Assembly (NCBI GenBank): GCA_027625915.1
Contig: JANTQA010000047.1
Location: 14,446,001 to 14,510,000, forward strand
Direction: 5' to 3'
DNA length: 64,000 nt
Origin: Anaeramoeba flamelloides
Lineage: Eukaryota; Metamonada; Anaeramoebidae
A program made the translations under genes and the position numbers. Positions 22,501 through 32,320 of the stretch are shown here, piece by piece (the stretch's first letter is position 1; every line of letters begins with the position of its first letter). The notes below the pieces were generated by a model. The model ran no database searches and was not told the DNA's origin. It saw only the letters and a list, made by a program, of their open reading frames with translations.

Positions 22501-25500
22501 AACACATGATATGTATCAGAAGATCAAGTTATAAAAAATTAATTTCATTTCTACTGTATAAGAGAAAAAAAAACATCTTTACTATTAAAATGACAATGGT
22601 TGCCCAATATTATTTTTTCATTCAAAGGCTTAACCAGCTCAACTTGTTCAAAATTTCAATTGTTTAGAATGTAAAAATAACAAAAAAAATTAAAAAAATT
22701 CATAAAAATAAAATTTTCATTAAGGGTTGAGTCATTACGGTTAAAAATAATTTTTTGTGCCATTTTTATGAGTGTATAATAACAATCAAAAACTATCCAA
22801 CATGTGAAACGCGATCGATCTCCAAACATCAAAAATTAAAAAAGAGTACATTTTTCGAAAATAAAGCCTGTGAGCTATACTCAATTTCCAATTAGAAAAG
22901 TTGTGAATTCTAATTTTTAAAAACAACAGTGTTAGTTTTGAAGTGTTGCTCTTTGGAGCTTTTTGAGATCTCGAAAATTTTTTTTATTCATTTTTTTCTA
23001 TTCTCAAATGAGTTATTTTTTTCTCAAAAATGTTATACAATCCTTACTTGGTCAAATATAGAGGGTTACACTATATCAAAAAATTCGATTAAATCGAATT
23101 AAATTGATTGTGTACTTTTAGAAAACAATGTGTTTTAAATTGAATAAATTTAAGCATTTGGAAAGTTAAAATAAGAAACAAGTAATTTTTTTTTAAAATT
23201 TGTTTTTTTGAAATTGGAGGCAAATTTCTAAAAATACGATTATTTGCGATGTGATTATTTGCGATGTGATTATTTGCGATGCGATTATTTGCGATACGAT
23301 TATTTGCGATGCAATTATTTGCGAGAAAAAAAAATTTTTTTTATTTTGTGTCTGTATTGATTTCTAAACTTACAAAACGTTGGCATGTGTGTGTTGATAG
23401 TTTGTTGTGTATATCAAAAAAAAAAATTATTATTTTTCTCGCAAATAATCGCATCGCAAATAATCGCAATTTTGGTATATTCCCAAATTGGAAAATGCTT
23501 TTTGACTTTTTTTTTTGAATTGAATTTTTTTGCAAATTGAGAATCCTCTGAAATTTTAGTTTATTTGTTATTTGAATTTTATCAATCAAAAGAAGGGAAA
23601 TTTCACAATACCCTTTTTGGATTAAGTCACTCCTTGAGTATGGAGCAAATCCACGGCAAATAACTAGACCCTTAAGTCCAAATTATGAAAAAAAAATTTG
23701 TTATACTTTGTTTTCTGTGTCATGTATTTTTCTATCTTAATTGAAATGATTAAATGAATTGAAATTTTTTTTTTTTATTTGTTCAAATTAATTGATATTT
23801 TTTTTAAAAAAATTTCTTTTTAAAAGATCATAATTGAAGAAAAAAAACAAAATTCAAAAGTGAAAATGGGTAAAGAGGGATTAATTAAATTAAAATTCGA
23901 TTTTAGATTTTTGTTTTTATTGATTTGTGGTGATATTAGAAGCAGTGGTTACGTAATCAAATTTTTCTGTTGATAATTTTTTTAAGGAAGTAGGTACATT
24001 TTACCATTTTGAAAAATTTTATTGCAACAACATTAATCAAAAAATGATTTTTTTGAGTGCCACAAGAAATTGAAAATTTGAAAACTAAACACCATTCCAC
24101 TACTCTATTTGTGAAAAGAAATAAAGTAAATCAGACTGTATTTTTCAATTTTTTGAACATTTTTTTTGATTAAATTTTTGAGTTTATTAAATTTGTGTTT
24201 TGGATCTAGAAATATGTTTATGGGGAATACTTGATATTAATCCTAGAATAAACCAATAAAATAGACTTGAGAAGGTGTGTATTCACAACAAATCTTATCT
24301 TTTAGAAGACTAAACACGAAAGATCACATTTCAAAGAAACTTGTTGAAATAAAGAATGAAAAAAAAACATTCGACCAAAGAATGTTTTTGAAGATATTTC
24401 TTCTTTTTTCTTCTGAATTTGGATGAGAATAAACAGGCCATTACCTTGAATTTCTCCCCACGTTACTATTTATTATTTTTTTACAAAATATTTTTTGACA
24501 AATATGTTTTCAAAATTCAATTTTCAAATATTTTTTATCAAAAAAAAGTCAAAATAAAGAATAGTATTTCTAAGATTAAAAGAAAAGGAATTGAATTCTC
24601 TAAATCAAAAAACCCAGTTACAAAATTTTCAACCCAAAGAAAAAAGAAAAATTCGAGAAAAAATTTATATCAGATCCAGAATTTTTTTTGGGTTTTCAAT
24701 TTAATGAAAAATAAATAATTTTCAAATCAAACCAATACATCCAATAAATCTTTATTTCAGAAGGAGAATTCAAAAAATATCCTATTTTCTGATCCAAAAC
24801 TAGAATTAGATGAATTAAATGAAAATATGATTTTAAAATTCATTTTGGGGATTCTTTAGAAATAGAAAGTAATTTGTTAATCAAAAAATTCACAAATAAA
24901 AGTTTTTCCATTCGGAATGAAAAATAAAATCAAATAAAGAATAAATATTTTGTCAAATGTTACAGATATGATCAATAAATAAATAGTTTTTTTTTTTTAT
25001 TTTTTCTTAATCAATTTTTTATTTTTTTGATTTTTCATCGTTTCTCAATCATCACGAATGTTTTATTTGTCTTCAAACAATTAGACAGTGGTTTCATTAA
25101 TTCTGATTGTAGTTTCTAGGTTCTAGGATTCCAAATATTTTTAATTTAGAATCCTTGGTGTTGTTTAGAAATGTAATAAATAAATTAAAAATGATTCATT
25201 CGTCACAGTATTGGGCTCAAAAAAATATCAGTAAGAAACATTATTAAATATTTGAATTGAAAACTGAGATTAATTGTTTCCCTTAAAATTAATAATTGTA
25301 AAAAATTCAAAAAAGGAAAAAAATAAGCAACAATAAAACCAGGAATTGAAGGAAAAAAAAATAATCATCAAATCAAAGATAAAATTGAAAATCCAAAGAA
25401 AAAGAATAAAATAATAACCACTTACAAGTTTTGAAAGATAGCCCGATAAAGTATATCCTTTTTTGAATTTGGCCCAAATACCAAACCTTAATTGGCACTC

Positions 25501-26306
25501 TAAAATCTCTTTAACAGCCTTTTCTTTCTGTTTGGTTTCTGTTAAATTAATAAAGCCGTCCTTTCTAAAGCTTTCGTTGTATGTAAAGACAACACCATAA
25601 TCGGTGGGGTTGATTCTCTTGTCTTTTTCGGCGAAAAAATTTAATACGTTTTTGATTTCGGTATTAGGCGAAAAGGATTGCAAGCTGTTCTTTAAATGCG
25701 TGCCAAAGGTGATACGCAAAGAGACCTTTTCTTTTGGTTGCACTCTTAATTCAAGATCTCTTCCCAAATGGTCACCAACCAATTCCTCGTCATCTAAAAA
25801 TCTTCCTTGGAAATCGGCTTTGGGGTTATACAGCGCAGATTGCTGACTTTGCTGGAGTTGTTGCTCGAGACTCAGTTTTTGTTTCTCATTTAAAGGAAAC
25901 TCTTCTTCGCTTGACTCACTTGTTGTTTGTAAGGTTGGAACTGAGTCGTTTTCAGAACTCTTTGATTTTTCTTTTTCTTTTTCTATGTTTTTTTTTTTTT
26001 TTTTTGTTTTTTTCTTTTTATTTTTTTTGATTTTTGGTAAAAATAATCCGTATTTGGGATCAAAATCTAATTCCTTCAAAAGTTCAGAAACAACTAATTT
26101 GGGGTTTGACATTTCTAATGTTAGTTTTGCTTTATCAGGTTTAATAATCTGAATTTTCTTTATTAATTTTTGTTTATTGTTTGAGATTTTTGTTTATTGT
26201 TTGAGGTTTTTGTTTTTGGTTTAATTCGAATAAAAAAAATTTCGGGTTAGAATCGGTTTAAGTTGAAGTCTTAAAAAAAAAAAATTATTGTAGGTACTTT
26301 GCTCAT
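16522..26306 (-). CDS. Ras guanine-nucleotide exchange factor with talin-head-like ubiquitin folds, REM and CDC25 domains
   Basis: Exons on the minus strand: a proposed 9-base first exon 26306-26298 (ATGAGCAAA, least certain), 26148-25426, 21375-20838 and 17708-16522. They join in frame to about 818 aa. The first part resembles talin F0 (KYGLFLP near residue 35, GRFLDDEELVGDHLGRDLEL before 145). A second Ubl-like stretch follows (VSLRITFG). Exon 3 resembles talin F1 (RPIIINLILPDNRKMKLLLD, KRFSDQGVLPSNTLKIIKKE). REM spans the 3/4 junction (NRLIGYLTTPG, then FLDVFLVLLPTFTEES). CDC25 covers about 590-800: ERAPNITNMIKGFNFLADWV, KLNNFNDMFAIMSGLQNSAV, PPCIPYLASYLVDLTYIGD. CDC25 loads GTP on Ras-family GTPases; REM stabilises it. 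Talin-like modules suggest membrane or cytoskeleton placement. Acidic and Lys-rich linkers separate the domains. The REM junction is very secure; the 26-21 kb link rests on phase and fold logic. Confidence 0.75.
18195..19645. repeat. Foldback element FB1, about 1.45 kb, complete
   Basis: Two arms of about 600 bases in inverted orientation (about 18195-18812 and 19060-19645) flank a loop of about 250 bases. The arms share, from outside in: AATTGTGACTCACCT or its variant, AATAATAAATTGAAA, AACAACTAAT, a GATTTTTTGCTAATAATT block, and a nearly identical inner stretch (18715-18812 against 19067-19165) with CAGAATACATACCTCACACT and CATTAACATTATAAAGTGAG. The inner arms are far better matched than the outer ones, suggesting conversion between arms or a younger core. 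A third partial end is at 1-125. No transposase. Confidence 0.82.
18220..18245 (-). promoter_or_regulatory. Recursive-splice-like motif in the RasGEF sense strand
   Basis: Read on the gene's strand, the element end gives an AT/pyrimidine-rich tract, TTATTTCAG, and immediately GTGAGT: a 3' splice site joined to a 5' splice site with no exon between. It lies in the 3.1 kb RasGEF intron. The other arm has the same pattern on the plus strand (CAG|GTAAGT at 19617/19618). Function is inferred only. Confidence 0.35.
22724..23671 (+). mobile_element. TTAA-type MITE (family T), copy 2, both ends intact
   Basis: Ends are GGGTTGAGTCATTACGGTT and, reverse complemented, GGGTCTAGTTATTTGCCGTG. Both are flanked by TTAA (22720-22723 and 23672-23675), a perfect 4-base target duplication. 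The interior matches copies 1 and 3 (GCGATCGATCTCCAAA, GAGCTTTTTGAGATCT). Non-coding. TTAA duplication is the hallmark of piggyBac-type transposases, so it was presumably mobilised in trans. Confidence 0.85.
23235..23470. repeat. 15-base tandem repeat with inverted partner, inside TTAA-type copy 2
   Basis: About six units of GATTATTTGCGATGT (variants end in GC or AC) at 23235-23323. About 110 bases later come two inverted units (CTCGCAAATAATCGCATCGC) at 23438-23470. This forms a hairpin-capable block absent from the other family copies, so it is probably a small nested element whose terminus is itself a tandem array. Confidence 0.65.
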
Positions 26307-27109
26307 CTTTTGTTTTCTATTTTTGAGGAGAAGAAATTAATTCAAAAATTTTGGAAAAATATAGTAAAAAAAAAATAAAATAAATTTTCAATATCAAAGT
26401 TTCTGTTGTTTCAACATTTAAAAATAATTTTAATTCCAAGTTTTTTCAAAAAAGCAATTCCATTTTCAGTTTAAGATTTTCAAAATATGTTTTTCTTTCT
26501 TTTTAAGATTCTTTTTATGAGACGAATAGTCTGTCAAAGTATATTGATTTTCGTGTTTTTTTACTGTACTTTTATTTGTTTTGGGAGAACTTGTTTCATC
26601 TTTTTACTGGTTTTCTTAATAAGATTTATTATTTTCAAGTTTTAATATGTAAAGAACCCTTTTCGAACACTATCACAGAGAAATTATCTTGTTTAAAGAC
26701 ACATGGCCTCTGTTAAGTGGGATTTATTACATTGTAACTAGTCACCAAAAAAATACAAGAATGACATAGTTTTTCACAAGGATCTTTAGTTTTACAAGTC
26801 TCTCAAATTGAATATTGTTTTCAAAATAAATTAGAATGTCATTGAAGACACACAAACCAATTTTTCCACAAATCATTTAAAATGAAAGGTTTTGAGAATA
26901 CTAAATGTTACGTAATAACTAATTAATTGTATTACTCAATTTCATATTGAAATTCTTTGAGATCTTTAAAATAAAATTTCGAAAAAGTAAACCATAAAAT
27001 ATTTGAGAAAAATTGAAATTCTATAGAATTTTTAAATTGGGTGTTATCACAAGAAAATCTTCTTTATTTGTTGAAAATGAAGAGCGAGACTAATATTGGA
27101 AATTATTTA

Positions 27110-27740
27110 ACAGTCGACTAAACCTTAACTTTAAATTTTTAACAATCAAATTTAACGTTTACAATTCCTGAAATTTGAAAAAAGAATATATATGTTTGGG
27201 TGTGGTGAAGTTGTTATTTTGATTCTTAGCTGAACGATCTTCGACTTGGTATGAATTTTAATAGTGGTATAAAAAGTCTATTTTTGTCAATTTATTTTTT
27301 TTTTTTCCAAAATCTGAATTGAAGAGTGTAAGATTAATGGAACGGTAGGTTAGGAAAAGAATAAATTGTGGTTTTGGGTTGTTAATTAAAATTCTTTGTA
27401 TTCTTTTAGTTTTATTAACATAAAAATTGATAAATTTTATTTGAAAAACTCCAAATAAAACCAAACCAAAATTAAATTTTCAAATAACAAACCTGTAACC
27501 ACCTTTTTTATAACTTACCCCCAGCCAATTAACCTTAAACTCTTCAATTTGGATTTCGGAAAAAAAAAATAAAGTGTCAATAATTTCCTTTTTAAACCAC
27601 TATTAAAATCCATACCAAGTCCAAGATCATTCAGATAAGAACTAAAATAACAATTCACCACACCATATATATATATCACCCTTTTAAATTTTAGGGATTG
27701 TTAACCTTAAGGATTCTCTGAAATAAGGTTAACTCACTAT
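27110..27740. repeat. Foldback MITE, about 0.6 kb
   Basis: Arms of roughly 150-200 bases. The left arm contains GGTGTGGTGAAGTTGTTATT, CTTGGTATGAATTTTAATAG and AATTGAAGAGTGTAAG. The right arm has their complements at about 27530-27670. The outer parts are more diverged, near TTAACCTTAA-type ends. Non-coding; intergenic upstream of the RasGEF gene. Confidence 0.7.
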
Positions 27741-27761
27741 ATTTATATATTTATATATAGA

Positions 27762-28468
27762 TATATAAACTATTTTTCAGTCAAAGGGACCCCGTTGTAA
27801 TGGTATAATACACGTGTTTAAAGGGTTTGCATAGATATTAGAAGAAAAATTTTATTTTGGAAATTTTCAAAATTCAAATTGAAATCATTTTTTCGCATTT
27901 TTTTTTTTTTTTAGATTTTTTTTTAAAAAACTTCATTCATTTGCAAAAAAATTTTTATTGCAAGATCAATAGTCACTTGGTAAAAACGTGTTATTCTAAT
28001 CTCATTGAAACCATGTAAAGATTGTTGAGAAATCTATTGATTTCTATTACAATTCAATTCGATCTTTGATCTTGATATTTGTTTAATAAATGTGAAAAAT
28101 TTTCACTTCATTTTCATTTCCTTTTTCAAATAGAGACCACAATTACCAACAAACTTTGTTTGGGGGCTTAATTCCGAAAAGAAAAGTATGGAAAATGAAG
28201 TGAATAATTTTTCATATTTATTATTCAAATACCAGTAGAAGTTCAAAACAAACATCGTTGTTTTTCTAAATGGGGAACTAAGGATTTGAGTTTTTCAATT
28301 TTTAAGAAAAGCTATTGATTAATTAGTTTTCTTTCAGACATATTTCAACAATTCTTTGATATGTATAATTCTATTTATTTCTTATTGGTTCTTCAAAGGT
28401 CAATTATATAAAATAATTGATATTTGAAAAAAAAGTTAGGCCCTTTGACTGAAACAGAGTTTATAAAT
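27762..28468. repeat. Possible larger element with TTTCAGTCAAAGGG ends
   Basis: Inverted ends of about 27 bases: TATAAACTATTTTTCAGTCA then AAGGG on the left, and TATAAACTCTGTTTCAGTCA then AAGGG on the complement of the right. The interval contains the family S element at 28072-28236, which would be nested in it. Confidence 0.45.
28072..28236. repeat. Family S MITE, uninterrupted copy
   Basis: Inverted ends of about 40 bases (TTTAATAAATGTGAAAAATT then TTCACTTCATTTTC, and its complement ending TATTTATTATTCAAATACCA). It has the same body as 38407-38545, including CCTTTTTCAAA and GAAAATGAAGTGAA. It serves as the uninterrupted reference for the nest at 38.4-39.4 kb. Confidence 0.7.
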
Positions 28469-28476
28469 CCCTTCGC

Positions 28477-29949
28477 ACACCGAATTTGCCTAAATTTCAT
28501 TAAATTTTTAACAAAAGATTTAAAATGATATTGATGTACTAATATACCAATTTTCTTATTTGTCTTTAATCCAGATTTGGATTATAATGAAAAATCAAAA
28601 TAGTTCAAAGATAAAGTAGTTAAGTTATTGATTTTTTTTTGAAATTAGAAAAAAAAATAATAATTTTTCATTTTTACATTTTTTTTAAAGATTTTTATTT
28701 TTATTTTAATTTTTTAAATCAGAAATTTTATTACAGTAATAGTAGTTCAAAACACAACACATTGATTTATTATTAATAATAATCAAACAATATTGTTAAT
28801 TTTATGATAAAATAAAATAAATAGAACAATAAATTAGTCAAAAAAATAATTTTTTTTTTTTGGAAAAATTTCAATAAATATTCAATTAAGAGAAAAATGA
28901 AATTCATTTCTTTAGGCCAATAAAATTTTTAATATGATTAATTATCTAAAACTGTTATTTAAGCAATAGATAATAATTGAAAAACAAACAAAAAAAAAAA
29001 CATTGTAAAATAATCTCATTTATTAAATATTGGAATAAAACAAATATAAATTACTTTTTAATCGATAAAATAATTATACCTAAATTTAAAAAAAAATAAA
29101 AATAACTTTTAAATATTATTCCAATATAATAAAATAATCTCCAAAACCAAATTTTCTTTATTGCATTTTGTTTTTGGTAAAAATTTGAATAATATATTTA
29201 CGAAATTTGAACTTTTCCATTATAAATTAATTCAGGTCTTGTTAAACAATGTTCTGATCGATGGTCTCTAATTCAATAACATTGTTTATATTATGTCTAG
29301 ATTTTAAAAAATCAAAAATTAAAAAATAATAAAAAATAAAAAAAAATCAATTATTAATCTGACTTGAACTATTGGCCAAATCATTTAAAATTTGAAAAAG
29401 AATCTAGTTGAAAAAATTTCCAAATTTTACAATGAAAAAAAAATATTATTTTTTTTTCAAATTTAATTTTTTTTTTTTATTTTCAAATTATTGAGAAAGA
29501 AATATAGATATTGATATTGAATGGTAACCAGTAGGTAAAATAAATTTTCTCTGTTATGTCAAAATAACTTATGTAATGAATAAATTATTTTATAGAGCAT
29601 TTTAGGCAATTTTGGGGTGCAAATGGCCCCAAAAAAATTTCCAGTCAAGTATGATGTGTTTTAAATGTTAAAACGAAGAGGTTTTTGATCTCTAGAGAAA
29701 CTTTTCAAAAAAAAAAAAAAAATTTATTTTGACAAAATATGGAAAAATAATAAAATCACAATAACCAAAAAAAAATTACCAATGTTGAAAAAAATTTTTC
29801 AAGTTATTTCTTTATAGCCAGTAACTATACAATTTTTAATTATAAAATTTTTTTTCTAAGATAATTGATTATCAATTCTATATCTTATAATCCTTTGATA
29901 ACATTTCAAATTAAAATTTTTGTTCGAAATGTTTTTAGTATATTTGGGG
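28477..29949. other. AT-rich intergenic DNA
   Basis: Poly(A), poly(T) and simple AT sequence. No gene and no clear repeat boundary seen. Confidence 0.5.
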
Positions 29950-30490
29950 TACTAAGGGATATAAACTAAAATTCCAAAATTCCCACACAGCTAAAACGTT
30001 CCAAACCATCACAATAATACAATTTCCTGGAAATTGGAGATAATTTTGATATTTGTAAAATATGAAAATCATTTTTTCATCTTTTAGTTTTTTTTTTCAT
30101 TTCATTGTTTGAATTACGTAACTTGTTTCGTTGGATCGAATTTTTTTTTGAACAATTGATATTATGTTAAAGTCAAGTTGTTCAAAATAGAAAAACTCAA
30201 ATAAAATTAGTTGATAGTATCGAACCATTTGATCGATCAATATTCCTAATAGAATTTAAACAAATTTACAGGTCTATTTTTTTTGTTTTGCTCTCTCCAA
30301 AAATTTTAACACACCAATAATTTATTTGTATTGATAATTATTTATTTTTGGTTTTGCGAGTATTGTAATTTATAAAATAATGTTAACATTTCAATTAGTG
30401 AATGGCGCTAATTTGGTAATTCTTCTTGAATTGATTAAATAAGTTTTTTTTTTCATAAATCGAATTTTGCTATTTTAAAAATTTTTAATT

Positions 30491-30500
<10 letters not shown>
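29950..30500 (+). repeat. Dispersed repeat F, copy 1
   Basis: About 550 bases closely match 36540-37110 in the same orientation. Shared blocks include GTAAAATATGAAAATCATTT, CATTTGATCGATCAATATTC, CTAATAGAATTTAAACAAAT, and TTTATTTGTATTGATAATTA. A diverged third copy is at 54660-55210. No ORF. It begins near a TATAAACT...TTCCAAAAT end and is followed by a TA/TG microsatellite (30498-30540). Confidence 0.75.

Positions 30501-30540
<40 letters not shown>
30498..30540. repeat. (TA)n(TG)n microsatellite
   Basis: About 15 TA units pass into six TG units at the right edge of repeat F copy 1. Confidence 0.9.
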
Positions 30541-32320
30541 AAAAGGAAAAATTCATAATTGTAAACAGTTAAAAAAATAAAGTATTGTTTTAATTTATTA
30601 AAGAATTTAATGTATAAATCTACTTGTAGATACTTATCTACGGATGAAAGGAAGAAGTTGTGAGTAAAAAGAAAAAAAAAAAAAAACGATATTATAAAAA
30701 TAATAGATTTATTTATATAATGAATGATTTTTTGTAAATATATAATTATTGATATGTATTTAAATATTTAGATTTATTATGATTTGTTTATTTTGTAATT
30801 TTTATTTTATTTTATTTTTTTTTTTTATGAGTATCTATCATATATGTAAAAAATAAATATTCAACCATTGTAAAATTTAATGTATTTCAAATTTCCACAA
30901 CCCATCATTAATTGAATGAATATTTTTAATCCCTGGACCATTATTGATTAATTTGCTATTTATAATTAAAATTTTATCAAATATATTATAAAAAAGAAAA
31001 ATAATTTAAATTCAATATTTTTATTTTAGAAGAAAAGAATTTTTTTGGATAAAAATGTTTTTTTTTTATTTTTATTTAAGACATTACCAGAAATTTTTTA
31101 ATTATGAATTTAAAAAAAAAACATTTAATGATGAAAAACAATTCAAATTAATAATTAACTACAAATTAAAAATTAATTTAAATTAATTTACCAAGAGGTA
31201 AATGTTTGCTAATTATTATTTAAAGTTGTAAAAGTTGGTTTATTTATTAACGAATCAACTTTTGCTATTATTTTTTCAGAAAAAAAGCAAAAAACTATTC
31301 TCATTTTTTTTTTTTTAAAAAAAAAAAACAACCAAGAAAAATAAAAATATTATGAAATCTCAGAATGGATTCGAAATACCTTTTGAATGGAATGATCCAC
31401 AAATATTTTTGTAAATAACTATTTAATAAAACTATTTTTGAGAGTTTTAAACTGAAATTTACATTCAGTACAAATGACTTCTTGTTTATTTATCATCCCA
31501 ATTTCGAGTTTTAGATACAGATTTAAATTATTTAATGAGTAGTTATCAAAAATTTTTTTTTTGTTTTTTATTTTCTTGAAAATTGAGGTTTTTATTTTTG
31601 GCTCGAAGATTTTTATGTAGAAAACCCGTTGAAAAAATTTTTTATTTCTAAATACTAATCACTTTTAAAAAAAAATTAAATCTACTTTCCAACAACAAGG
31701 TTGGTTAGTTGGCAAAATTTGACTCTTAGTAAGTATCATGGATTCATCATTGTAGATAATTTATTAATTTCTTCGTAAATTATTAACCTACATCTTTTCA
31801 CATGCCCCTACACCATAATAATACATTTTCCCACTTTCAACGGGTTTCGACATAGAATTATAATTGCATTGACTGAAAAAATTTCTTATTATTCTTTTTT
31901 ATCACCAATAAATTCAAAAAAATAATTTGAACATTTTTATTTAAATTTCCATTTTTAAAAAGTTATGAACTATTCTTTTAAGAGACTAATCTCTATTAAA
32001 TTTTTATACCTAAATTTAATAGAGATTGAGAAATTTTTTTGCCAATTACTTAGATTTGAAAAACCCCGTTTATTTTCAATATTAAACCTATTTCTAGATA
32101 AGGAATCCTTATTTAGAAATTGGACAAAAAAAAAAATAATAGAGACTAGTCACTTAAGAAAAATTTTTTTAGATTGATCTAAGAAACTGTAAATTAGTTG
32201 CTTTTCAAAAGTTTCTTTGAAATGAAATCTTTTGAAAGTAGAGTTATCAAGATTTAGAAAAAGGAAATTGAACAAAAAATACCCAATTTTTTTTTTTTTT
32301 TTTTTGAATTTATTAGAATT
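30541..32320. other. AT-rich intergenic DNA
   Basis: No gene seen. A short hairpin around AATCTCTATTAAATTT/AAATTTAATAGAGATT lies at 31989-32025. Confidence 0.5.

Larger units (their letters stand above)
21376..25425 (-). other. Long RasGEF intron (about 4.05 kb) between the F0-like and F1-like exons
   Basis: Donor is a textbook GTAAGT after the exon ending in Leu. Acceptor AAAAATAG precedes an exon read in phase 0. The intron contains the TTAA-type element at 22724-23671 with its own nested repeat and a short TGGA tetranucleotide run near 21635. No gene is seen in the rest; a small missed exon cannot be excluded. Confidence 0.6.

Noticed and set aside
23235-23323. 15-base repeats as a CRISPR array
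   Set aside because: Units are directly adjacent with no spacers, in a eukaryotic intron inside a MITE.
24419-24718. 99-codon plus-strand frame in the RasGEF intron
   Set aside because: Antisense to the gene, Lys/Phe-rich as expected from AT-rich noise, with no recognisable motif.
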